Below, piece by piece: positions 1 to 7,990 of a DNA stretch of 64,000 nt. The stretch comes from Candidatus Ribeiella danica (GTDB lineage: Bacteria > Chloroflexota > Chloroflexia > Chloroflexales > Roseiflexaceae). Both the position numbers and the translations under genes were made by a program. Position 1 is the first letter of the stretch. Every line of letters starts with the position of its first letter. Below the pieces are notes generated by a model. The model was given only the letters and a program-made list of their open reading frames with translations, searched no databases and was not told the DNA's origin. The stretch spans positions 1 through 64,000 of the forward strand of contig JADKFS010000002.1 of NCBI GenBank assembly GCA_016717335.1. The letters are read 5' to 3'.

Positions 1-5
1 AGATC

Positions 6-620
6 GTGGACAACCCGACGAGCGAGCCGGTCTGGCGGCCGGAGGTCGTCCCCGGCGAGCGGATCTTCCTCAGCCAGGTCCGCCGCGAGGACATCCCGCA
101 GTACGCGCGCTGGTTTAGCGACCTGGAGCTGACGGCCTACATCGGCGCGCTCGGCGCGTCGTTCTTGCCCGAACACGAGCAGGACTGGTACGACGGCGTG
201 GTCCGCAATCGCGACGCCAAGAACTTTTCGATCGTGGTGCGCGAGGGCCAGTGGCTGATCGGCAACGTCAGCTTCCACCACGTCGACCAGCTGCGCGGCA
301 TCACCGAGCTGGGCATCGCGATCGGCGACAAGGCGGCCTGGGGCCAGGGCTACGGCAGCGAGGCGGTACGCCTGATCTGCGACTACGGCTTCACGTTCCT
401 GGGGCTGCACACGATCTATCTCTGGCACACCGGATTCAACGAGCGCGGCCACCGCGCCTACCTGAAGGCCGGCTTCAAGGAGGCCGGGCGCCTGCGCGGC
501 GGCGAGGTGTTCAACGGCCAGCGCTACGACCGAATCCTGATGGATATCACCCGCGCGGATTTCGGGCCGTCGAGGCTCACCGGCCTGATCGGACAGCTCG
601 ACGACAGTTCTAGGGTTTGA
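6..620 (+). CDS. GNAT-family N-acetyltransferase (RimJ/RimL type)
   Basis: A 204-residue protein starting at GTG, 6 bases into the window; a start further upstream cannot be excluded because the window begins here. It has the layout of the RimJ/RimL-like GNAT fold: an RRED stretch near the N-terminus, a central strand ending ELGIAIGD, and the acetyl-CoA loop KAAWGQGYGSEA (Q/RxxGxG pattern) at about residues 109-120, followed by NERGHRAYLKAGFKEAGRLR. Enzymes of this family acetylate protein N-termini, antibiotics or small amines; the substrate cannot be read from the sequence. It is the first of four GNAT genes within 6.2 kb, all on the plus strand. Family confident, substrate unknown. Confidence 0.85.
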   Translation: MDNPTSEPVWRPEVVPGERIFLSQVRREDIPQYARWFSDLELTAYIGALGASFLPEHEQDWYDGVVRNRDAKNFSIVVREGQWLIGNVSFHHVDQLRGITELGIAIGDKAAWGQGYGSEAVRLICDYGFTFLGLHTIYLWHTGFNERGHRAYLKAGFKEAGRLRGGEVFNGQRYDRILMDITRADFGPSRLTGLIGQLDDSSRV

Positions 621-694
621 GTGTCGAGTGCTGAGGTACCGGGCTCAACTCAACACGCAACACGCAACACTCAAAACTTGTGGAAGAGGATGGT

Positions 695-1654
695 ATGACA
701 ACTCTAACGATGCGCCCATACGCGGGCGAGGCCGACCTGCAGCCGATCTGCGACCTGCTCAACCACTGCGACGCGGTCGATCGGCTCGACGACAGCTACG
801 CGGTCGAGGACCTGCGGCTGGAGTTCGACGACCCGCGCCTGGACCCGGCGCGCGACCTGCGGCTCTGGGAGGGCGCCGGCGGCCAGCTGGTCGGGTTCGG
901 GCAGACGTGGGTCCCGCAGGATGCGTCGACGGGCGATGGGTTTCTGTACTGGCGGCTGCACCCGGGCGCGCGCGGCGACGGCATCGAGGGCGAGCTGATC
1001 GCCTGGGGCGGGCAGCGCATCCGCGAGGCGACGCGCGGGCGCGGGCTGGACGCGCGGCTGATCTCCAGCGCGCGCGAGCACGACGCCTACTCGCGCGGCG
1101 TCCTGACGCAGCACGGCATGGCGCCGATCCGCTACTTCTACAAGATGAGCCGGCCGCTGGGCGAGCCGATCGAAGACACACCGCTCCCGGAGGGCTTTAC
1201 GCTGCGGCACGTCGCGAGCGATGCCGATATCGCGGCCTGGGTCGACGCCTACAACCTCTCGTTCATCGACCACTGGAACCACCACCCGCGCACGGTCGAG
1301 AGCCACCGGCACTGGCTGCGCCACCCGAGCTACCAGCCCGAGCGCGACCTGATCGCGGTGGCGCCGGACGGCACGGTCGCGGCGATCTGCTTCTGCAACA
1401 TCGACCCCGAGGAGAACGCCCGCAACGGCAGCAACGCCGGCTCGGTCCACATCCTCGGCACGCGCCGCGGCTACCGCAAGATCGGGCTGGGCCGCGCGAT
1501 ACTGCTGAGCGGCCTGCGCCGCCTGCGCGACGACGGCGTCGACACGGCCAGGCTCAACGTCGACGCCGAGAACCCGACCGGCGCGCTGCGGCTGTACGAG
1601 TCGGTCGGCTTCAGCGTGACCTATATGAGCATCGCGTACGCCCAGGATCTCTAG
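695..1654 (+). CDS. Tandem-domain GNAT acetyltransferase
   Basis: A 319-residue protein with two GNAT domains, roughly residues 5-150 and 165-318, the arrangement found in mycothiol-synthase-like proteins. The C-terminal copy carries the acetyl-CoA loop RRGYRKIGLGRAIL and the typical end NPTGALRLYESVGF; the N-terminal copy is degenerate around RGDGIEGELIAWG. I chose ATG at 695 over the in-frame GTG at 680 because GGAAGAGGA lies just before it as a ribosome binding site. Substrate unknown; true mycothiol synthesis is not expected in this lineage, so the resemblance is of architecture only. Confidence 0.82.
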   Translation: MTTLTMRPYAGEADLQPICDLLNHCDAVDRLDDSYAVEDLRLEFDDPRLDPARDLRLWEGAGGQLVGFGQTWVPQDASTGDGFLYWRLHPGARGDGIEGELIAWGGQRIREATRGRGLDARLISSAREHDAYSRGVLTQHGMAPIRYFYKMSRPLGEPIEDTPLPEGFTLRHVASDADIAAWVDAYNLSFIDHWNHHPRTVESHRHWLRHPSYQPERDLIAVAPDGTVAAICFCNIDPEENARNGSNAGSVHILGTRRGYRKIGLGRAILLSGLRRLRDDGVDTARLNVDAENPTGALRLYESVGFSVTYMSIAYAQDL

Positions 1655-1727
1655 GCTGGCGGTTGGAGCCCTCCCCCTGAAGATCGGCGGTGTGGCGGTT
1701 GCGGCTACGCCGCCTGAGCAGGGTGGT

Positions 1728-1810
1728 TTGGAGGGACGCAGTCCCTCCAAGCATCTTCCAAGGGACGCATCCCTTCTCGCCGGTGGAAGCCACGGCTGTG
1801 GCTTCCACCG
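1728..1810. repeat. Two palindromes before the ABC-2 permease
   Basis: The 174-base gap after the tandem GNAT holds two hairpins: TTGGAGGGACGCAGTCCCTCCAA at about 1728-1750, and a palindrome with arms CGGTGGAAGCCAC at 1781-1810. The first belongs to a GGAGGGAC..GTCCCTCC hairpin type also seen near 49143. No U-run follows either, so they are not classic intrinsic terminators. Confidence 0.6.
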
Positions 1811-1828
1811 GCCAACAAGGAAATGATC

Positions 1829-2689
1829 ATGACAACTCTGCCGCGGCGACGGGGCGGCGAGCTCGGGCGCGAGCTGCGCGCGGCCTACGCCTTCGTCGAG
1901 CGCAACGCTAACTTAATCAAGCGCTACTGGGCCTGGGAGCTGGTCTGGCTGGCCTACTCGATCGTCAGCGCGCTGGCGGTGACGCTGATCGGCAAGGCAT
2001 CGAGCCAGATCACCGGCGTCCAGATGACCGACGCGCAGGTCAACACCTTCATCCTGTTCCTCATGGTCGGCACGCTGGTCTGGCACTACCTGGCGATGGT
2101 GTTCGACATGGTCAGCGAGGCGATCCAGTGGGAGCGCTGGGAGGGCACGATCGAGTACACCTTCATGGCGCCGATCTCGCGGCTGACGCACCTGCTCGGG
2201 CAGGCGGCCTTCGCGGTGATCTACGGCGTGCTGCACACGTCGGTGATCATGGCGATCGTCGCGCTGTTCTTCCACGTCGACCTGGCCAAGGCCAACGTGC
2301 CGAGCATGCTGCTGATCGTGGTGACCGGCAGCATGAGCTTCATCGGGCTGGGCATGTTCGCGGCGGTGCTGCCGCTGCTCTCGCCCGAGAAGGGCCTGCA
2401 GATGACCAACATCATCAAGACGCTGGTGCTGCTGGTCAGCGGCGTGTACTACCCGGTCAGCGTGCTGCCGGGGTGGATGCAGATCTTCGCCAAGATCTCG
2501 CCGGCCAGCTACATGCTCGAGGGCATGCGCGCGGCGCTGCTCGAGGGCGTCGGGGTGCAGGCGGCGTTCCTGCCGTACATCGTCCCGCTGCTAATCACCG
2601 GCACTATCACGATCCCCAGCGGCCTGTACGTCTTCACGCGCGCCGAGCGCTACGCTAAGCAGACCGGCAAGCTGAAGCGGAACGGGTAG
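1829..2689 (+). CDS. ABC-2 type transporter permease
   Basis: A 286-residue integral membrane protein with about six hydrophobic segments, beginning around WELVWLAYSIVSALAVTLI and ending IVPLLITGTITIPSGLYVF. The stretch GVYYPVSVLPGWMQIFAKISPASYMLEGMR is the conserved late-loop pattern of ABC-2 (COG0842-like) permeases that export drugs, lipids or polysaccharides. ATG 1829 is preferred over ATG 1823 because AAGGA at 1817-1821 gives it a normal spacing. No ATP-binding subunit is adjacent; the nearest ATPase, at 6938, already has two permeases of its own, so the partner may lie elsewhere. Confidence 0.85.
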   Translation: MTTLPRRRGGELGRELRAAYAFVERNANLIKRYWAWELVWLAYSIVSALAVTLIGKASSQITGVQMTDAQVNTFILFLMVGTLVWHYLAMVFDMVSEAIQWERWEGTIEYTFMAPISRLTHLLGQAAFAVIYGVLHTSVIMAIVALFFHVDLAKANVPSMLLIVVTGSMSFIGLGMFAAVLPLLSPEKGLQMTNIIKTLVLLVSGVYYPVSVLPGWMQIFAKISPASYMLEGMRAALLEGVGVQAAFLPYIVPLLITGTITIPSGLYVFTRAERYAKQTGKLKRNG

Positions 2690-2700
2690 CGGCGGGGAAA

Positions 2701-2960
2701 CCAGGGGACAGGGGACAAGGTGACAGGGTGACAGGGTGACAGGGTGACAAGATGACAAGATGACAAGATGACAGGGTAATGTTCATCGTTCATCGTTCAT
2801 CGTTCATCGTTCATCGTTCATCGTTCATCGTTCATCGTTCATCGTTCATCGTTCATCGTTCATCGTTCATCGTTCATCGTTCATCCTTCATCGTTCATCC
2901 TTCATCGTTCATCCTTCATCGTTCATCCTTCATCCTTCATCCTTCATCCTTCATCGTTCG
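2701..2960. repeat. Octamer then heptamer tandem repeats (GACAGGGT/GACAAGAT, GTTCATC)
   Basis: About 2701-2778 consists of 8-nt units GACAGGGT and GACAAGAT. About 2779-2960 consists of some two dozen copies of the 7-nt unit GTTCATC with CTTCATC variants near the right end. The heptamer has no stop in the plus frame and so creates an open frame that runs into the following GNAT gene, but the ribosome binding site lies after the repeat. Confidence 0.9.
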
Positions 2961-2970
2961 GGAGGTAACT

Positions 2971-3507
2971 ATGCTTAAAGGCGAAAAAGTGATCCTGCGC
3001 GCGGCCGAGCGCGACGATATGAAGCGCATGCACGAGCTCGAGCAGAACGTCGACCTGGTGCTGCTGGGCGACGGCCAGTGGTCGCCGGTGCCGCTGGCCA
3101 AGTGGGAGAAGGATTTCGACAAGCACCTCGACGAGGAGGAGAAAGCCTGGTTCGTGATCGAGGTCGACGGGCTGGTAGTCGGCGGGTGCGGGCTGCACCA
3201 CCGGCACCGCCGCGACGGCGCGACGCAGTTCGGGATCGGGATCTACGACCCCGCGTACGTCGGCAAGGGCTACGGCACCGACGCGATCCGGACGCTGCTG
3301 CGCTGGGCCTTCCGCACCCAGAACTGGCGGCGGGTCTGGCTGGAGACGCTGTCGACCAACGAGCGGGCGATCCGCAGCTACCGCAAGCTCGGCTTCGTCG
3401 AGGAGGGCCGGCTGCGCGAGCAGGCCTTCTGGCAGGGCGAATATGTCGACGTCGTCCAGATGGGCATGCTGCGCTCGGAGTGGGAGTCCCACCAGGGCCA
3501 TACATAG
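2971..3507 (+). CDS. GNAT-family N-acetyltransferase
   Basis: A 178-residue RimJ/RimL-like acetyltransferase. The start is ATG 2971, directly after GGGAGGTAACT; the longer open frame from 2779 is only translated heptamer repeat (FIVHRSS units) and is rejected. Visible family marks are LRAAERDDMKRM at the N-terminus, the acetyl-CoA loop DPAYVGKGYGTDAIRTLL at about residues 84-101, and STNERAIRSYRKLGFVEEGRLR near the C-terminus. The RIO-type kinase starts 14 bases downstream, which suggests co-transcription. Substrate not predictable. Confidence 0.87.
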   Translation: MLKGEKVILRAAERDDMKRMHELEQNVDLVLLGDGQWSPVPLAKWEKDFDKHLDEEEKAWFVIEVDGLVVGGCGLHHRHRRDGATQFGIGIYDPAYVGKGYGTDAIRTLLRWAFRTQNWRRVWLETLSTNERAIRSYRKLGFVEEGRLREQAFWQGEYVDVVQMGMLRSEWESHQGHT

Positions 3508-3521
3508 GAAAAGGTACCCGT

Positions 3522-4532
3522 ATGTTTGACGACGACCCGGACATCGATCCGTACGAGCGCTACGCCGAGCGCTTCGAAGATACAGCGGCGGGCCGGCGGG
3601 CTCGGCGCGGCCGCAAGCCGCAGGCGCGCCCGGCCGACCAGCCGCAGCGCGACGTCGTGTCCGAGCTGGCCGAGCCGACCGGGCTGGAGGCCGGCTTCGT
3701 CACGACCTACCAGCCCGCCCGCTACGAGGCGGTGTGGCTGCTGTCGTCGCTGCGCTCGTTCTACGACGAGCACCTGATCGGCGACGTGCTGGCGCAGGTC
3801 AAGGGCGGCAAGGAAGCCAGCGTCTACCGCTGCGCGGCCGAATCGGCCGGCGAGACGGCGCTGCTGGCGGCCAAGGTCTACCGGCCGCGCATGTTCCGCA
3901 ACCTGCGCAACGACAAGGTCTACCGCGACGGCCGCGCCGTGCTGAGCGCCGACGGCCGGCCGGTCAAGAAGACCGACCACCGGCTCATGCGCGCGCTTGG
4001 CAAGAAGACCGCCTTCGGCATGCAGGTGCAGCACACCTCGTGGGTGATGTACGAGTACACCACGATGGGGCGCCTGCACCAGGCCGGCGCGGCGGTGCCG
4101 CGGCCGGTGGCGGCGGCCGAGAACGCGATTCTGATGGAGTACTGCGGCGACGAGCGGCGCGCCGCGCCAACCCTCAACGAGGTCGGCCTGCCGCGCGGCC
4201 AGGCCCGCCCGCTGTTCGACGAGGTGCTGCGCAATATCGAGCTGCTGCTGCAGCACAACCTGGTGCACGGCGACCTCTCGGCCTACAACATCCTGTACTG
4301 GCAGGGCCGGATCGTGCTGATCGACTTCCCGCAGGTGGCCGACCTGCAGTCCAACCGCCAGGCCAAGTTCATCCTGCGGCGCGACATCAGCCGCGTGTGC
4401 GAGTACTTTATCCGCCAGGGCGTGCGCTGCAACCCGGCCGCGATCATGGACGACCTGTGGGCGCGCTACGGCGCGGAGGTGGAGGAGATGTGGGCGAGCA
4501 GCGGCGCAGAGGTGGATGAGGAGCAGGCCTAG
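3522..4532 (+). CDS. RIO1-type serine/threonine kinase
   Basis: A 336-residue protein of the RIO kinase family. The nucleotide loop KGGKEASVY is at 94-102 and the ATP-contacting lysine in LLAAKVY at about 118. The catalytic loop HGDLSAYN has Asp251 as base, and the metal-binding aspartate lies in LIDFPQ (Asp268). An acidic, arginine-rich 90-residue tail precedes the kinase fold. RIO1 proteins act in ribosome maturation in archaea and eukaryotes; the role of bacterial members is unsettled. ATG 3522 was chosen because upstream codons of the longer frame overlap the GNAT gene. The pair GNAT-RIO is probably one transcript. Confidence 0.88.
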   Translation: MFDDDPDIDPYERYAERFEDTAAGRRARRGRKPQARPADQPQRDVVSELAEPTGLEAGFVTTYQPARYEAVWLLSSLRSFYDEHLIGDVLAQVKGGKEASVYRCAAESAGETALLAAKVYRPRMFRNLRNDKVYRDGRAVLSADGRPVKKTDHRLMRALGKKTAFGMQVQHTSWVMYEYTTMGRLHQAGAAVPRPVAAAENAILMEYCGDERRAAPTLNEVGLPRGQARPLFDEVLRNIELLLQHNLVHGDLSAYNILYWQGRIVLIDFPQVADLQSNRQAKFILRRDISRVCEYFIRQGVRCNPAAIMDDLWARYGAEVEEMWASSGAEVDEEQA

Positions 4533-4627
4533 TGCGCTTACAGCGCCGGGGCTAGGGGCTAGGGACGTGGGGCTTGGCATCCATAAGCCCTCAATCCGAT
4601 GATCGCAGGCCTGAACAGCTTGCATAG

Positions 4628-4668
4628 GCGGCAGCGCGGTTGCGGCTGCGCCGCAACCGCGCTGCCGC
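4628..4668. repeat. Palindrome after the RIO kinase
   Basis: Perfect inverted repeat with arms GCGGCAGCGCGGTTGCGGC, short loop, no U-run. Possibly a transcription boundary or a mobile palindrome. Confidence 0.6.
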
Positions 4669-4673
4669 ACCAT

Positions 4674-4798
4674 TTGACCCCGCCCTGGCAGGGGCGGGGC
4701 GTATCCGGTGGTGCTGCGGTGCGCTGCTCCGCAGCGCACCGCAGCACCACCACGAATCCCCCCTCTCCCGCCGGGAGCGGGGGGTAGGGGGGCGAGGG
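4674..4798. repeat. Composite three-hairpin element, copy A
   Basis: Layout: a GC hairpin (CCCCGCCCTGGCAGGGGCGGGG), a central palindrome at 4707-4751 with perfect 21-base arms starting GGTGGTGCTGCGG and loop TCC, then a CCCTCTCCCGCCGGGAG hairpin and a G-rich tail. The same plan recurs at about 35640, 38500, 55150, 62000 and 62680 with different central arm sequences. Confidence 0.75.
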
Positions 4799-4844
4799 CT
4801 TGCCCCGCGAGAGCGGGGAGCGCTCATATGAAAGGGCAATACGT

Positions 4845-6203
4845 GTGATAACGCAAGACAACCCCGGCTATCGCCGCGAGCTTGGCGGCGGTCTGGTGCT
4901 GCGCTGGTCGAAGGCCGCCGACGAGGAGGCCCTGGTCGCGCTCTACCGCCAGGTGTTCCGCCAGTCGAAGGACGCGCCGCCCAACTCGACCATCGGCCCG
5001 TGGGTGCGCGACATGATGAGCGGGCGCCACCCGCTGCTCGGCGCGGGCGACTTCGCGCTGGTCGAGGACACCGACGCCGGCAAGATCGTCGCGGCGACCT
5101 GCCTGATGGACCAGGTCTGGGAGTACGAGGGCATCGCGCTCCCGGTCGGGCGGCCCGAGATCGTCGCGAGCGACGAGGACTACCGCGAGCGCGGGCTGGT
5201 GCGCGCGGTGTTCGAGCTGATCCACGCCCGCAGCGCCGCGCGCGGCCACCTGGCCCAGGGCATCACCGGCATCTCCTACTACTACCGCCAGTTCGAGTAC
5301 GAGTACGCGGTCGACCTGGACGGCGCGCGCTGGGTCTACTTCGCGGCGATCCCGAAGCTCAAGCCGGGCGAGCCCGAGCCGTACGCGCTGCGCGACGCGA
5401 CCGCCGACGACCTGCCGCAGGTGCAGGCGCTGTACGAGCGCGAGCGGTCGCGCGGGCCGATCTCGACCCGCATCGACGCGGCGTACTGGCGCTGGGTGCT
5501 CGAGGGCCAGAGCCCCGAGTCGGGCGAGGGCTGGCGCACCCAGCTGATCGCCGGCGCCGACGGCCGCGCGATCGGGTACGTGCTCACGCGCAGCCGGCGC
5601 TGGGGCGACTCGATCGGCGTGCTGGGCATGTCGCTCGAGCCGGGCGTCGCGTGGCCCGCCGTGCTGCCGGCGGTGCTGCGCGCGATCCAGGCCCAGGCTG
5701 CGACCATCCCGACCTACAAGCCCGACGCGCCGCCGGCCGCGCGGATCGGCCTGCGGTTCGGCCAGAGCCACCCGGCCTACGACGCGCTGGGCGACGCGCT
5801 GGCCGCCACCAGCGAGCCGCCCTACGCTTGGTACGTGCGCGTGCCTGACCTGCCGGGCCTCATCCGCCGCGTCGCGCCGGCGCTGGAGCGGCGCCTGGCG
5901 GACTCGATCGCGGCCGGCCACACGGGAGAGCTGCGGCTGGACTTCTACCGCGGCGGGCTGCGGCTGGCCTTCGAGCAGGGCCGGCTGACCGCCGCCGAGG
6001 ACTGGAGCGTGCGGGCGGTGCGCTGGGGGCCGCAGCCGCAGGGCGGCTTCCCGCCGCTGGTGTTCCTGCAGCTGCTGTTCGGCCGCCGCAGCCTGGCCGA
6101 GCTGCGCCACATCTACCCCGACGTCTACGCCGAGGAGGACGGCCGCGCCCTGCTGGAGTCGCTGTTCCCGGCCCGCCCCTCGTGGGTGATGCCGCTGGAC
6201 TGA
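4845..6203 (+). CDS. Eis-like GNAT acetyltransferase with SCP2-like C-terminal domain
   Basis: A 452-residue protein built like Eis/COG4552: an N-terminal GNAT domain (about 10-145), a second GNAT-like domain (about 165-310, with IDAAYWRWVLEG), and a C-terminal sterol-carrier-like domain (about 330-450, LRLAFEQGRLTAAEDW). Eis-type enzymes acetylate aminoglycosides or other amines in the cytoplasm. The start is taken as GTG 4845, preceded by AAAGGG at 4831-4836; the open frame extends to 4800 but those codons lie in palindromic DNA. Fourth acetyltransferase of the cluster. Function in resistance is possible but unproven. Confidence 0.8.
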   Translation: MITQDNPGYRRELGGGLVLRWSKAADEEALVALYRQVFRQSKDAPPNSTIGPWVRDMMSGRHPLLGAGDFALVEDTDAGKIVAATCLMDQVWEYEGIALPVGRPEIVASDEDYRERGLVRAVFELIHARSAARGHLAQGITGISYYYRQFEYEYAVDLDGARWVYFAAIPKLKPGEPEPYALRDATADDLPQVQALYERERSRGPISTRIDAAYWRWVLEGQSPESGEGWRTQLIAGADGRAIGYVLTRSRRWGDSIGVLGMSLEPGVAWPAVLPAVLRAIQAQAATIPTYKPDAPPAARIGLRFGQSHPAYDALGDALAATSEPPYAWYVRVPDLPGLIRRVAPALERRLADSIAAGHTGELRLDFYRGGLRLAFEQGRLTAAEDWSVRAVRWGPQPQGGFPPLVFLQLLFGRRSLAELRHIYPDVYAEEDGRALLESLFPARPSWVMPLD

Positions 6204-6860
6204 TGGGACAAGGTGACAAGATGACAAGATGACAAGCGTTGAATGTTGAACGTTGAACGTTGAACGTTGAATGCCGACCCCTGTCCCCTGTTCCCTGACA
6301 AGGTGACAAGCGTTGAATGTTGAACGTTGAACGTTGAACGTTGAATGCCGACCCCTGACCCCTGTTCCCTGACAAGGTGACGAGGTGACAAGCGTTGAAT
6401 GTTGAACGTTGAACGTTGAACGTTGAATGCCGACCCCTGTCCCCTGTCCCCTGACAAGGTGACGAGGTGACAAGCGTTGAATGTTGAACGTTGAACGTTG
6501 AATGCCGACCCCTGACCCCTGTTCCCTGACAAGGAGACGAGGAGACAAGCGTTGAATGTTGAACGTTGAACGTTGAACGTTGAATGCCGACCCCTGACCC
6601 CTGTTCCCTGACAAGGTGACGAGGTGACAAGCGTTGAATGTTGAACGTTGAATGCCGACCCCTGTCCCCTGTTCCCTGACAAGGTGACGAGGTGACAAGC
6701 GTTGAATGTTGAACGTTGAACGTTGAACGTTGAATGCCGACCCCTGTCCCCTGTTCCCTGACAAGGTGACAAGCGTTGAATGTTGAACGTTGAACGTTGA
6801 ACGTTGAATGCCGACCCCTGTCCCCTGTCCCCTGACAAGGTGACAAGATGACAGAGAACT
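6204..6860. repeat. Higher-order tandem repeat, 8 units of about 70-85 bases
   Basis: This 734-base gap has no gene. Each unit has three blocks: GACAAGGTGACGAGGTGACA (octamer type), then 2-4 copies of the heptamer GTTGAAC ending GTTGAATG, then CCGACCCCTGTCCCCTG. I count eight CCGACCCCTG blocks. Unit length varies by heptamer copy number. Long open frames here on the minus strand are translated repeat. Confidence 0.93.
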
Positions 6861-6867
6861 TGGTCCA

Positions 6868-6925
6868 TCGTCTACTGACTACTGACTACTGACTACTGAC
6901 TACTGGCTACTGACTACTGACTACC
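6868..6925. repeat. Heptamer CTACTGA tandem repeat
   Basis: Seven or so copies of the 7-nt unit CTACTGA directly before the exporter ATPase; the same unit recurs before the 9220 permease. Confidence 0.9.
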
Positions 6926-6937
6926 TGAGGTGTACTC

Positions 6938-7990
6938 GTGCCCGCAATCACCGTCGAACATCTCACCAAAGTCTACCGGACCCCGCTCAAAGACCCTGGG
7001 GTCGGCGGGGCGCTCAAGGCGCTGGTGCGGCCGCGCCACCAGGACAAGGTCGCGGTCGACGGCATCAGCTTCAGCGTCGAGCCGGGCGAGGTCGTCGGCT
7101 ACATCGGCGTCAACGGCGCCGGCAAGTCCACCACCATCAAGATGCTGACGGGCATCCTGCTGCCGACCAGCGGGCGCGTGAGCGTGCTCGGGCGCGACCC
7201 GCACCGCCAGCGCGTCGCCAACGTGCGTCAGATCGGCGTGGTGTTCGGCCAGCGCAGCCAGCTCTGGTGGGACCTGGCGCTGATCGAGTCGCTCAACCTG
7301 ATCGCGAAGATCTACGAGGTGCCGCCGGCGCGCTACAGGGAGCTGCTCGCGCGGTTCGCCGACACGCTCGAGCTGAAGGAGCTGCTGCCGGTCCCCATCC
7401 GCAACATGTCGCTCGGCCAGAAGATGCGCGCCGAGCTGGCCGCCACGCTGATCCACGAGCCGGCGGTGGTCTACCTGGACGAGCCGACGATCGGGCTCGA
7501 CCTGATCGTCAAGGAGCGCATCCGCGAGTTCATCAGGCAGCAGAACCGCGAGCGCGGCACCACCGTGATCCTGACGACCCACGACCTGGGCGACATCGAG
7601 GAGCTGTGCCGGCGCGTGCTGATCATCGACGGCGGCAAGCTGATCTACGACGGCCCGCTCAGCATGATCAAGGACCGCTTCGGCAAGTATCGCACGATCA
7701 CGTTCGAGACGGCCGGCGCAGCGCCGCCGATCGACGTGCCCTTCGGCGCCGAGCTGGTCGAGCAGGACGAGCGCCGGCTGGTGCTGCGCTTCGACCGGAG
7801 CGTGACCAGCGCCAGCAAGGTCGCCGCGGCGCTGATGCGGCAGGTCGAGGTGGCCGACTTCGCGCTGGCCGAGCCGGACCTGGCCTCGATCATCAAGCAG
7901 ATCTACGGCGGGGCGCTGCGCGAGATCGCTCCAACGCCGGAGCGTTCGAGCGTTGGGGCGCTCGGGCTTGTGGGGGCGAGCGATGATTGA
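6938..7990 (+). CDS. ABC exporter ATP-binding protein (COG4586 type)
   Basis: A 350-residue ABC ATPase. Walker A is GVNGAGKST at 57-65, the signature SLGQK at 158-162, Walker B VVYLDEP with Asp181 followed by Glu182, and the H-loop TTHD with His215. An extra C-terminal domain of about 100 residues follows residue 245, as in COG4586 proteins. The start is GTG 6938 after a GAGG site. It overlaps the next gene (ATG 7983, stop 7988-7990), which indicates translational coupling. Together with the permeases at 7983 and 9220 it forms a complete ABC-2 exporter; the substrate of this family is not established. Confidence 0.93.
   Translation: MPAITVEHLTKVYRTPLKDPGVGGALKALVRPRHQDKVAVDGISFSVEPGEVVGYIGVNGAGKSTTIKMLTGILLPTSGRVSVLGRDPHRQRVANVRQIGVVFGQRSQLWWDLALIESLNLIAKIYEVPPARYRELLARFADTLELKELLPVPIRNMSLGQKMRAELAATLIHEPAVVYLDEPTIGLDLIVKERIREFIRQQNRERGTTVILTTHDLGDIEELCRRVLIIDGGKLIYDGPLSMIKDRFGKYRTITFETAGAAPPIDVPFGAELVEQDERRLVLRFDRSVTSASKVAAALMRQVEVADFALAEPDLASIIKQIYGGALREIAPTPERSSVGALGLVGASDD

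Noticed and set aside
680..694. GTG 680 as start of the tandem GNAT gene
   Set aside because: It would place the GGAAGAGGA ribosome binding site inside the coding sequence; ATG 695 fits better.
4824..6764. Very long minus-strand open frames (for example 4824-6764, 9247-11751, 16711-19377, 22049-23902)
   Set aside because: They lie opposite clear genes, have the arginine/alanine/proline composition of high-GC shadows, and in part are only translated heptamer repeats.
6204..6860. CRISPR-like repeat array
   Set aside because: The units are tandem copies with no unique spacers of constant length and no cas genes nearby. The inner structure is short heptamers.
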